Both the position numbers and the translations under genes were made by a program. The notes beneath the pieces are model-generated. The model was not told where the DNA came from and made no database searches. It saw only the letters and a program-made list of their open reading frames with translations. Below are positions 1 through 7,360 of a stretch of 11,049 nt of DNA, one piece after another (within the stretch, counting starts at the first letter, position 1; each line of letters opens with the position of its first letter). This DNA is from Euperipatoides rowelli (Eukaryota > Onychophora > Udeonychophora > Euonychophora > Peripatopsidae), in the NCBI GenBank assembly GCA_003024985.2, contig PXIH01S0030058.1. One strand, written 5' to 3'.

Positions 1-640
1 AAATAGGATTATATTTTTTTGTGATTACATATGGTCACATCTAATGCATAGATACTGTATGTGTTACTTTGATTATCATTGTGCATTTTCTAGTTTTGAT
101 GTTATAACTATTGTTTTAATGGTAATAAACATCACAGAAGCAGTAGGCTACTGATTGTTTATCCTTTATTTGTCCAGTTAAACATACATTATATAAATGT
201 TTATGAATTAGTTGCTGTATAATTGCTGTATAATCAGGCAGAATTATATTAACAATCACAGTGTTACAGGGGTCCAACAAATCTTGATGTGAGAGCGGCT
301 CTGGAGTAGGCTAATCAAATCTACTAGTAGAAATCATCCATATTAGTTGATTGTCATTATATGAATTTATATTTGCATATTGTTGAGATATTCTGTGACT
401 ATCAGAATTGAATATACTTGTATACAGTGTTCATCAAATGGGTCTACTATAGAGGGCATTGATAGTATCATTCATATGTGCTACTCCTTCCCCCCTTTGT
501 ACAGTACAATTAGTATAGAACTCTTTATGTTACATTGTAGCCTAATTATTTCAAATTAGGAATGAAAAGGAAATAACTGGCCTGTAATTTCATAAGCAAC
601 TCAGAGAATTAGTAACATTTTATCTGTGGTTGACAAATTT
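1..640. other. AT-rich non-coding DNA, no gene seen
   Basis: No reading frame, RNA gene or recognisable transposon motif was found on either strand. The stretch contains the background heptamers TACTGTA (53-59, and TACAGTA 500-506) and TAGGCTA (144-150, 307-313, and TAGCCTA 538-544), which recur through the left half of the window. Short open frames are consistent with chance. Confidence 0.6.
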
Positions 641-644
641 TAAA

Positions 645-775
645 AGGGACGTCACATAATTAATAAAAATACGGAATTTTTAAAAAGCATCTGAATAGCA
701 AACTCCTGAGCACCACTGCACCCACAAATAGCCGTTGATTGGTTAATAGTTGGGACTGACGGAAGTTATGTAAAA
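645..775. promoter_or_regulatory. Possible promoter-like motif cluster
   Basis: Within about 130 bases of otherwise AT-rich DNA there is a CRE-like ACGTCAC around 649-655, an inverted CCAAT box (ATTGG) near 738-742 and an ETS-like CGGAAGT near 760-766. These are common animal promoter motifs, but each is short enough to occur by chance. No convincing exon follows within the next kilobase on the + strand, and I saw none on the minus strand. It may be an enhancer, a decayed promoter or coincidence. Confidence 0.12.
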
Positions 776-937
776 ATTATCAAAAAAGGTTTATTGCGAC
801 TTATCATAGGGTTTGGGCTTAGTTGATTATGTAGTAGGAGTTAGGGTTCAGTTTGGGATGGTTAGGACTGAATAAAAAAATAAGACTTCTATCCATTTTA
901 ATCATATGACATTGTCATGCACCATTGGTTGGTTTAG

Positions 938-953
938 GGTGCACAGGTGCACC
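938..953. repeat. Perfect short palindrome GGTGCAC-AG-GTGCACC
   Basis: Seven-base arms GGTGCAC and GTGCACC are separated by AG. The same bases also read as two tandem GGTGCAC units. It stands out because the surrounding DNA is AT-rich. It could be a dyad binding site or chance, and no gene context supports a role. Confidence 0.5.
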
Positions 954-1011
954 AGAGTTTGTCAGCTATACTCTAGTAATTTTTGGCCAAGGCATGGATT
1001 AAAAGGGATAA

Positions 1012-1023
1012 GGGGGGGGGGGG
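1012..1023 (+). repeat. G12 homopolymer
   Basis: Twelve consecutive G residues in AT-rich DNA. A C14 run (4520-4533) and a G11 run (8118-8128) also occur in this window, so long G/C homopolymers look like a property of this genome. Run lengths at such sites are prone to sequencing and replication error. Confidence 0.9.
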
Positions 1024-1029
1024 CAATAA

Positions 1030-2340
1030 GGAAGCTGAAAAGCACATGTACAAAGTGTATTTTCTGCATACATTGTCTAATCTACATACATTCATACCAG
1101 TTAATGGCAAAAATTGTGATAAAAAAATGAGCTTGTCTACCTGTAAAGGTGGAGAAAAACGAGGCTTTATTTTTTAGTGGACTAACAAGTAAATTAGGTT
1201 GAAGTGTGACTTTTTTCTAGTTAATTATTTTTTTTATATTGATAGTTCCTATTCTTTAGGGACTGTTAATATTAACTCACCTTGCTTGTCAATGGAAGCA
1301 ATTTCTGAGAGAATATTTTTTTTTTAAGGTTTTACATAAATAATTTATAAGGTTTTATGAATTATTCTATTAGATTGCACCTTATACAATAATGTAATAA
1401 TTTTTATGATCTTTCACCACAGCCAGATTTACCTAGTGGTTTAACATACTGAAGCCTAGGGCCTCAAAATCTCCATCTAAGGTGTATAAAAATTTAATAT
1501 AGATAAGTTGAAACACAGATTGGCAATAAAAGTATCTCATTTGTAGTGTATTTGTTAAAGATACAAAAAGGCATACTCATTTGGTAAATAATTTTTGGAA
1601 GCAGATTTGGCATTATAAATATCAATAAGTTAAGAAAAATTGTCTGAATATTATACAGAAAAATCTTTTTTTTTTTCCCTTACTGAAGTGGCCGCCTAAT
1701 TTCATTTTCCTAAAAATTCCTGCTTATTCCACAAAATGTTTACTAAGAGCAGTTAATGCAATGTTTTTCAAAGTATTAATTTTGACATTTATGCATTTTT
1801 TCCCAATCACTAAGGTATTTAACGCTACTGTAACATCTTATGTCCTTCAGAGGAGAAATTGAGGAATTTCACACACCCATCATCATCCTTAGCTTTATTA
1901 AATTTTGTTTTAAAAACACTTCCATCTGTTGTGAGGTTAAAGGAGGGGCCTCACAAGTGGAATAGCCTAGGGCCTCTTCATCTTGCCATCTTTTTTTCCA
2001 TTCATTGGTTTGAATCAATACACGTTGAGATTTTCTTGTTATAATTTTTTTTTTAAATAAATTTATTCATGAATTCATATACTGTATATATTTTTTATAT
2101 CTTGTTATAATTTTTTTTCTGCCCATTCTTTGAAATCTCACTTAGATTAATTGATCTTTTTATTATAATTTATTATTACAAATATAGGCTATTTATTCAC
2201 TTATTATTTTTAATCTAAATACAGGTATATAAATTAATTGTATAAATTAAATTAAAGTGTAGGGAAGAAGTAAGTTTTTTCTTAAACTTTTTCACCCAGA
2301 ATGTACCTATCAATTTGAAAATCTTTTATAAAAGTATATT
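1030..2340. other. AT-rich non-coding DNA with dispersed GGGCCTC words
   Basis: No gene is supported. AGCCTAGGGCCTC occurs twice (1453-1465 and 1964-1976), and a further GGGGCCTC lies near 1945. GGGCCTCTTCA at 1970-1980 recurs at 4796-4806. These may be fragments of an old repeat family. A T11 run lies at 1666-1676. The 61-codon frame starting at 1859 has no recognisable protein features and runs over these repeat words, so it is not called as a gene. Confidence 0.5.
2034..2118 (+). repeat. Short direct repeat, 66-base offset
   Basis: The 19-base word starting TCTTGTTATAAT and ending in a T run occurs at 2034-2052 and again at 2100-2118. The sequence between is AT-rich with TACTGTA. This fits a small local duplication, and no function is suggested. 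Confidence 0.55.
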
Positions 2341-2344
2341 TATC

Positions 2345-2416
2345 TATTTGAAATGTATTCTGAAATGTAAGTGGCTTCGGTCGTTTTTCAGGAATAATAA
2401 AATCAAATCAAATAAA
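2345..2416 (+). repeat. 3' end of an interspersed repeat, copy A
   Basis: The core ATTCTGAAATGTAAGTGG (2357-2374) is followed by a CGGTCGTTTTT-like segment, then AATAAAATCAAATCAAAT. The same order of words occurs in the same orientation at 3600-3717. A conserved tail ending in a polyadenylation-like AATAAA and short ATCAA repeats is typical of the 3' ends of LINE or SINE retroposons that end in microsatellite-like tails rather than long poly(A). The 5' limit is not visible, and no coding part of the parent element is recognisable upstream. Family assignment would need a repeat library. Confidence 0.55.
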
Positions 2417-2429
2417 CTGATTTAATGAT

Positions 2430-2680
2430 GAGGAGTAAACAATCTCATCTGGCAAATTATTCCATTAATTAATTACTGTACATAAGTGATAAAATATTCC
2501 CAGTGTTTTAATTTAACATGTTCCATAGCCAATTTTAAATTTAAAATAGTGATCCCTAGGTTCAGTATATAATTTTTTTTAATATATTTTGCAACTTTTG
2601 AGAAAAAAAAAATCATGATTACTGGATTAAATCGTTTTTAAGTTTCTTGTTTTAACAGCAGATGTCACTGTCATAAGTTT
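2430..2680. other. AT-rich DNA upstream of the candidate gene start
   Basis: No frame or motif of note. The composition changes at about 2660, where the sequence becomes less AT-biased and CpG dinucleotides appear, leading into the promoter-like region. Confidence 0.5.
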
Positions 2681-2681
2681 C

Positions 2682-2700
2682 AACTACACTTCCCAAATCA
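2682..2700 (+). promoter_or_regulatory. ZNF143/Staf-like promoter motif (ACTACANNTCCCA)
   Basis: AACTACACTTCCCA at 2682-2695 matches 13 of 14 positions of the AACTACAATTCCCA core of the Staf/ZNF143 (SBS-type) element. In vertebrates this element marks promoters of housekeeping genes, including many nuclear genes for mitochondrial proteins. Here it lies 133 bases before the ATG at 2828 and points the same way. The match is read directly; that a ZNF143 relative binds it in this organism is inference. A long match in AT-rich DNA directly upstream of a plausible exon makes chance less likely. Confidence 0.5.
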
Positions 2701-2729
2701 TCGGAAAAGTTTATCATCATTGTTTGTAT

Positions 2730-2752
2730 CCGTGACCGTTCACGGTCCGTGA
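2730..2752. promoter_or_regulatory. Triple CCGTGA half-site with perfect dyad
   Basis: CCGTGA (2730-2735), its reverse complement TCACGG (2740-2745) and CCGTGA again (2747-2752) are packed into 23 bases. The first two form a perfect inverted repeat around a 4-base centre. This is one of the few CpG-bearing patches in the left half and sits about 75-98 bases before the ATG at 2828. It looks like a promoter-proximal binding site for a dimeric factor. I cannot name the factor. Confidence 0.4.
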
Positions 2753-2817
2753 TTCCTCGTAAACTAAAATATAAGCAAAGTGGTTTTGCTCTAAAAGTTT
2801 ATTATCGTCTAAAGTTG

Positions 2818-2844
2818 ATGATTAATCATGTTTTCTTCTTGTAA
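2818..2844 (+). other. Upstream ORF overlapping the candidate start codon
   Basis: An ATG at 2818-2820 opens an eight-codon frame that ends at TAA 2842-2844. It overlaps, in another frame, the ATG at 2828. If the transcript starts upstream of 2818, ribosomes would meet this ATG first, so initiation at 2828 would need leaky scanning. The overlap may be a modest translational brake or may show that transcription starts between the two ATGs. Confidence 0.3.
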
Positions 2845-3020
2845 ACGACTGTTGCAGTTTAGGCACGAAACTCTTTTTAGCCCAAAAATAGTGTATGCTG
2901 TCTATGGTAATTTATTCTTGGATTCAAATTTGAGGAATTGGTTATTTATCTTTAAAAATAGACAGCTATCGACTGGAAATATTTTCCTGTATTCAGCTTT
3001 ATCCCGAAAGTCTTGTCAAG
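2828..3020 (+). CDS. Candidate first coding exon, possible mitochondrial presequence
   Basis: From the ATG at 2828 (A at -3), 64 codons plus one base run to AAG|GTACTG at 3020/3021, a plausible splice donor. If unspliced, the frame stops at 3050-3052 (74 residues). The first 24 residues start MFSSCKRLLQFRHETLF and are rich in R, K, S, L and F with one acidic residue. The motif NRQLSTG near residues 44-50 resembles the R-x-(F/L)-S-T pattern seen before matrix-protease cleavage sites. Basic residues greatly outnumber acidic ones. This suggests a targeting peptide for a nuclear-encoded mitochondrial protein. The promoter-type motifs upstream (2682-2752) fit. I recognise no family, and the downstream exons are not certain. 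It could instead be a short chance frame. Confidence 0.38.
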
Positions 3021-3600
3021 GTACTGTAAATAATAATAATGAACTTAAGTAGTATAGTATATCGTATTCGTTTAAACTTTTTCAGATTAATAATGAGTAA
3101 TGACACTCGATGTTTATTTATCCACTACATCACTGAGAATTCCTTGCTGGCCTTACTATCAAAGAATAATAAACTTGATGCCACTTTTGTTAAGCCATAT
3201 TTATTTCTTATTTGATATGTCTTTTTACATGAGTAAAAATTAAAAATAATTTAATCAAGTGAAAAGAACTTAACAAAATCATCTATTCAACCATTGAATT
3301 AAAATTTATTACTGTACATTGTTAATATTTGAAGCGAAGTAGGCTAGCATACTTGTTTATTCTCTATCGACAATCGAGTTTGTGAGCCCACCAATTCTTT
3401 GGGCATACCGTTTTAGCAATTTTATACATCGAGAAAAAACGATTGAGCTTCTCTTTGGTAACTATTCCTGCAATAAAATTAAATTTATATTTTATTTTTT
3501 TGCCGATGGAATAAAATTCTTATCTTTGTCACTAGAACTCAAAAACTAGCTTATTAACTTTCTTGCAAAGTATTAGCATATTCATGATTATTAATTTTGA
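3021..3600 (+). other. Probable intron or intergenic DNA
   Basis: AT-rich. A good acceptor-like tract ends in TTTTTCAG at 3085, and an open frame of 42 codons follows (3087-3215), but it is not phase-compatible with the donor at 3020/3021. AATAAA at 3168-3173 could serve as a polyadenylation signal if the 74-residue frame is unspliced. Nothing else is supported. Confidence 0.35.
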
Positions 3601-3717
3601 TATTATTATTATTATTTTTTTTTTTGTTATTTTATTTATTGTAATTTACATTTTGATATTCTGAAATGTACAGTAAGTGGCATTTGGCCGTTTTTAAGTT
3701 TTAATAAAAATCAAATC
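3600..3717 (+). repeat. 3' end of an interspersed repeat, copy B
   Basis: The sequence begins with TAT trinucleotides and T11 (3615-3625). The core ATTCTGAAATGTA (3658-3670) follows, then CAGTAAGTGG, a GGCCGTTTTT segment and TTAATAAAAATCAAATC ending at 3717. The order of these words matches 2345-2416, with a 3-base insertion and small differences, so both are members of one repeat family in the same orientation. GGCCGTTTTT here versus GGTCGTTTTT in copy A suggests CpG-type decay from a shared parent. The parent is probably a retroposon 3' untranslated region. Confidence 0.55.
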
Positions 3718-4519
3718 TATACTTTTCAGTTTTTAAATTTGTAATCTTTCAATTAATGCGGTCGCGGTGGTATTGTTTTTATGCCTGTAATAGTCTGTGA
3801 ATTTTATTTATTAATTATTTTAGTTTATTCATATTTGAACCGTGATTTTGAAGAATGCTAAGTAGAAGTAGATTAGATTAGAATTTATTAGGATATTCAA
3901 CCAAGTAAATCAAGGAAGCTTTACAATATCCTTCCTTAAAAATGGTTTAAAAAAAAAAAAGCAGAAATTTCATCAGATGTTTTCCAAATTTCATTGTAAT
4001 TATTAGTTCGGCTAATTATAATGACTAACCGAGATTTTTTTTTATTGGTAACCGTTCGATGTCCTTCCTGTTAAACATTTAATTTTCTCAAGTTGAGTGT
4101 GATCGGAACCTCAAAAAAAAGTGAGTTGGAGAGGCCGAGAGGAGGAGGCACTTCACACCGCAATAGCAAGATAATGTTTCTTTAGCTTTGACTTACCCCT
4201 TTCTACGATTAAGATAAGATTAAAATATCTCTTCATTAGTGGTTCTTACAGATATCTTGTCTGGTGTTAAAAAATCAGGAATAACAAGTACTGTATATAA
4301 ATAAATGTGCAATGAGATAAAATATGTAGGTAATAAATCTGTTTTGATTTGTTTAACAAACAGGAAAGTAATTTAGTAGTGTGTAGGCTATATTAAACAC
4401 TATAAAGACTAATATATGTTTTTAACATAGAATTTGGCCTAAACTTTAATTTGATTTATAGTCTACAGTATTTCTTTGTTTTTTATATTAATAAGAAAGA
4501 AAATAGGCGCTTTTTAAGT
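3718..4519. other. AT-rich non-coding DNA
   Basis: No gene is established. Notable local items are an acceptor-like CTTTTCAG near 3722-3729, a CpG-bearing GCGGTCGCGG near 3759, an A12 run at 3949-3960, a purine-rich CpG patch at 4110-4160 and an acceptor-like TTCTTACAG ending at 4251. After the last, 53 bases would be in phase with the exon at 2828-3020, ending in a stop that overlaps AATAAA (4300-4305). Confidence 0.4.
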
Positions 4520-4647
4520 CCCCCCCCCCCCCCTCCTGATTATTTCACCTCTTGATTATCAGAGGGTTGGAGTTAGAGTTCAGGGTAAAAAATTAGTAAA
4601 TGCTGGTGTTATCTATGGGCGCTTGTGAAAAATCAGGGGCGGGGGGA
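4520..4647. repeat. Imperfect foldback repeat with C14 arm
   Basis: The left arm (4520-4548) is C14 followed by TCCTGATTATTTCAC. The right arm (4625-4647) begins GTGAAAAATCAGGGG and continues into a GC-poor-free G tract. They pair as an imperfect stem of about 22 bases with one indel and one or two mismatches, around a 76-base loop. Inside the loop CCTCT and AGAGG (near 4547-4565) could form a small second hairpin. It may be a small foldback transposon, or replication-driven palindrome growth at a C/G homopolymer. No target-site duplication was evident. Confidence 0.45.
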
Positions 4648-5470
4648 GTGTAAGAAATTTATTTGTAATAAATTGTAGACCAAAATTATTAATGTAGCCT
4701 ACTGGTAATCTGGAAATTTAGTAAGTTCAGATTAGTATATTATAAAGAAATTTTCATATACTGTACAGTATGTGCTTAGAAATTCCATCTATTTGGGGCC
4801 TCTTCAAAAAGTAAAGCTACATGTGGAGTGGTTATCAACTGTTTTTGATGTATTGTGGAGTTTTAAAATGCAGAATTTTCTAAGCCAAATGAAGCAGTGT
4901 TCTCTTAATTTCAAAAAAGGTACCCAGCACAAGAGCATTTTATTTGAGAGGTGCTGCATGGCCCAAAAACATGTAGGCCTATATACCTAGCTGCTCTGTT
5001 TGGGACAGCCACTAGATATATAATATTTGTTTTTTATTTTCTTAAGTTGAATCACAATTACCCCAAATTATCTGGTCACATTAATTGATATGATAATTAA
5101 TATTTTAGTAAAGTTTTTGAAAATTAACAGAGGCCTATTTAAGAAGAGTTTTAATCATGAACTAAAAGTCTATAACAATTACATGATTGGCAACTCTCAG
5201 AACCAGGATTTTATAATGAGAGTTGAATGATTGTGTCATTACAGTTTATAATCAACTAATAGAATGCCCATCATGAATAATTGGAACAATTTTGTGTTTT
5301 CATTCTTTTCTCCATCCCTCCCCTACCATTCTTCATCTTGCCCCACATACAATGCTGAAAGTTTTTTCCTATAGCTGCATTAAAAAACTAACAAAATCAA
5401 GCTTTTGCCAGATCTGAAAAGCCCATTCAAATTCATGGAAACAATTTTGTTTCAAATTCCCATACATCGA
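4648..5470. other. AT-rich non-coding DNA
   Basis: No gene is supported. The 72-codon frame starting at 4772 begins beside the palindrome ATACTGTACAGTAT (4758-4771) and includes the repeated word GGGCCTCTTCA (4796-4806), so it is treated as chance. A 9-base perfect hairpin (5191-5199 with 5217-5225) lies here. TAGGCCTA at 4974-4981 is the last strong member of the left-half heptamer family. Confidence 0.4.
5191..5225. repeat. Small perfect hairpin
   Basis: CAACTCTCA (5191-5199) and TGAGAGTTG (5217-5225) pair perfectly around a 17-base loop. Pairing beyond the 9-base stem is poor on both sides, so a microRNA precursor, which normally needs about 22 or more paired bases, is not supported. Confidence 0.4.
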
Positions 5471-5479
5471 TAGCTATTT

Positions 5480-5776
5480 TGCCAAATGTGGCGAAGTGGC
5501 AATTAGGTTGGGCAACAAGGGGTTTAAATCATATCCAATACATTTAATTTAGTACCTGAATGTTTATTTTTCTTCTTCCTTGGTATTGTTCACTTATAAT
5601 TATATTGTCTATTGATGTGCTTTTCTCAATTTTGTTTCCTCCTCTTGTATTTATTGACTGTTAAATTTTTTTTCTTGATGTTTAATTTGTGAAATAACAT
5701 TTGGCCCCCAGTAGACATCATTGCTTATATCATTAACATTAGGTGACTCAATAGATAAAAAAAAAAAAAAAAAAAA
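5480..5776 (+). repeat. Possible decayed tRNA-derived SINE ending in A20
   Basis: TGGCGAAGTGGC (5489-5500) matches 11 of 12 positions of the pol III A box TRGCNNAGYNGG. GGTTTAAATC (5521-5530) could be a B box GGTTCGAATC with CG changed to TA. The 32-base spacing is shorter than in a tRNA, though spacing varies in SINEs. An A20 run (5757-5776) would be the 3' tail. TTGCCAAAT just before the A box and TTGCAAAT just after the A run could be a target-site duplication with one base lost. Each element is weak alone; the order is what one expects of a retroposed SINE. It could be coincidence. Confidence 0.22.
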
Positions 5777-6065
5777 TTGCAAATTTAAAAGAAATTCAAT
5801 TTGTTTATGTTAAATAAAAAGGGGAGTTGCTCTACTTTGTTGAAATATTTTGAAAAATAATATTGTAATGTGATTTAAAGTAGACTAATGTGAATTGTGA
5901 CACGGGATAAATAAATAATTTGTGTTTTTATTACTTATAAATGTTTAGGGAATAGAGTAGGTTAATACTTTAATTTTATGTAAAAGATTTTTGATAATTT
6001 TATTCAGTGTAAAAGAATTTGTAAAAAAAAAGGCCATGTGCAATATTTTTTTATTTTTATTTTTC
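5777..6065. other. AT-rich DNA, no gene seen
   Basis: There are no usable frames. At 6019-6028 and 6047-6065 there are A-rich and T-rich patches. On the minus strand the second reads as AATAAA-type A-rich sequence and may mark the 3' boundary of the GC-richer block that begins at about 6066. Confidence 0.5.
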
Positions 6066-6901
6066 ATAAGACTCGATGGAAAAGTCAGGAACATGATGTC
6101 TGGAGGTATGCATAGTTAGGTGTAGCTCATCTGCCTCCTTGTCCGGGATACTTCCACCTTGGTAGAGGGGTAGAATTATTGGGCCACGAGAGTTGGAGTG
6201 CAAGGAATTGAAAACTTTTTATCAACAGTACAAGATAAAGCATTAGATGAAGGGTTCTTTAGATAGATATCTACAGAACGAAAGCAGACATATGATAGAT
6301 CTTTAATATTAGAATGTCAATGGCTCGCACTGAGGTTCCCAGCTATGCATAGAAGGGGATCAGTCTCTGAAACGGGATAGGCCAACCTGAGTCCGCTCCA
6401 GCCTAGGGCCCCGAATGCACTAGGCAGTAAGAGGGATGCAACATAGCAGATCCATAGCCCGTGCATCCTCCACAGACTAAGGCCACAAAGGATACACCTT
6501 TAGGAGTCTAAATCCACTTTATCAGTGCTGTCCCCTTACTTCGCACGACAAGGAAAACAGAATGAGCCGATCTGCACTCCAATATCTTACTTATCAAATA
6601 ACATGGATATATTTCTAAAAACCTGAAAATGAAAGAAAAATAATTTGTTTCCCTTATAATAAAACGATTAAAAATATGTTGGTGAGAATGAAATTCGAAA
6701 GGATCCCTAGTCAATGTTCGGCTACCCCCGAACAGAGAAAATGGAGGGGGAGAGGTAGGATACAAGCTCCACTGTGGGTGAGTAAATTAATACCTAACCA
6801 CAGAAATCAGATTGAGTAATTCCTGGTTGAACTTGCTAAAAAGCAGACCAAGGAATTACATCCGATTCATAATAGCAGGAGGTGGGGGTATCTCAGTGTA
6901 T

Positions 6902-6925
6902 GGTGTACAAATATCTTTGTACACC
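6902..6925. repeat. Perfect 10-base-pair hairpin
   Basis: GGTGTACAAA (6902-6911) and TTTGTACACC (6916-6925) are exact complements around the 4-base loop TATC. This is a very compact stem for chance. A second 10-base stem starts 16 bases later, so the pair may be part of a structured RNA or a transposon end. Confidence 0.6.
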
Positions 6926-6940
6926 CAGGAAAACCCTATG

Positions 6941-6997
6941 ACAATGCTCAAAGGCAGGTTTTTACTCCAAATTAAGCATTGCACCTATGAGCATTGT
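6941..6997. repeat. Perfect 10-base inverted repeat
   Basis: ACAATGCTCA (6941-6950) is exactly complementary to TGAGCATTGT (6988-6997), and further wobble pairs are possible outward. The loop contains a second AGCATTG (6975-6981) that would compete for the left arm. Confidence 0.55.
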
Positions 6998-7275
6998 TGA
7001 GAGGGAGAGGAGATGAAGGAAAAACGTAATGGGATTAATGAGGCGATCGATACAAAGCATGAATAAAACCAAAAAAAAAATTATTTCGAATAAAAACATT
7101 TAATTCTATGGTACAACACAATACTATACATAAATACAAACATTATAAATTGAGACAGGACAAAGATAGACGGAAGGATAATACTGGAGAGTGGTTATCA
7201 TCACTAAAGTCAAGGGGAGGAGAGAGTAGAGCCAGTGCGAGGTAGACCAATCCAAATCCAGTACTGTGTGAGGCC

Positions 7276-7353
7276 CCTCAGTGGCACGCAGCTAAGGAGT
7301 GTAGTTTTGCCAATCCCAGCAATACACTCCTTACCTGACTGTACACACTGAGG
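7276..7353. repeat. Nested double stem with embedded minus-strand splice donor
   Basis: The outer stem is CCTCAGTG (7276-7283) with CACTGAGG (7346-7353). The inner stem is TAAGGAGTGTA (7293-7303) with TACACTCCTTA (7323-7333). All 19 pairs are Watson-Crick, around a 9x12 internal loop and a 19-base terminal loop. On the minus strand the 3' strand of the inner stem reads CAG|GTAAGGAGTG, a strong splice donor with the GT at 7334-7333. The donor would be inside the stem. This fits either a structured RNA or a site whose splicing depends on RNA folding. Confidence 0.5.
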
Positions 7354-7360
7354 ATCACCT

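Larger units (their letters stand above)
6066..7360. other. GC-richer structured block, part 1, no identified gene
   Basis: The composition changes sharply at about 6066; for example, 6361-6420 is about 60% G+C. The 85-codon minus-strand frame 6508-6765 starts at a TTG and has no recognisable family, so it is not called. Possible minus-strand acceptors are CACCCACAG (ending near 6776) and TTTTCAG (near 6626). Inverted repeats include TTGGAGTGCA 6193-6202 with its complement at 6573-6582. AATAAA at 7062-7067 is followed by A10 at 7071-7080, which resembles a + strand retroposed tail. It may be an old retroposed transcript, a non-coding RNA locus or a decayed gene; I cannot decide. Confidence 0.35.

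Noticed and set aside
906-1177. Overlapping 74- and 64-codon frames on the + strand
   Set aside because: They span the GGTGCAC palindrome and the G12 run, overlap each other in different frames and show no protein-like features.
3086-3215. Second exon directly after the donor at 3020, using TTTTTCAG at 3085 and the 42-codon open frame at 3087-3215
   Set aside because: The phases do not match: the exon at 2828-3020 leaves one base, and joining at 3086 gives a stop after one codon. The open frame would need two leftover bases.
3600-3625. Functional microsatellite
   Set aside because: Only about five TAT units followed by T11. It is better explained as part of the retroposon-like repeat that follows.
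5191-5225. microRNA precursor
   Set aside because: Only nine consecutive pairs and little pairing outside them, below what a precursor normally needs.
6110-6210. tRNA gene near the GTAGCTCATCTG word
   Set aside because: It loosely resembles an A box, but no B box, acceptor stem or cloverleaf can be formed.
6508-6765. 85-codon minus-strand frame
   Set aside because: It starts at a TTG, crosses a TTTTCAG acceptor-like site and AT-rich sequence, and has no recognisable domain. Chance, or partly exonic at best.
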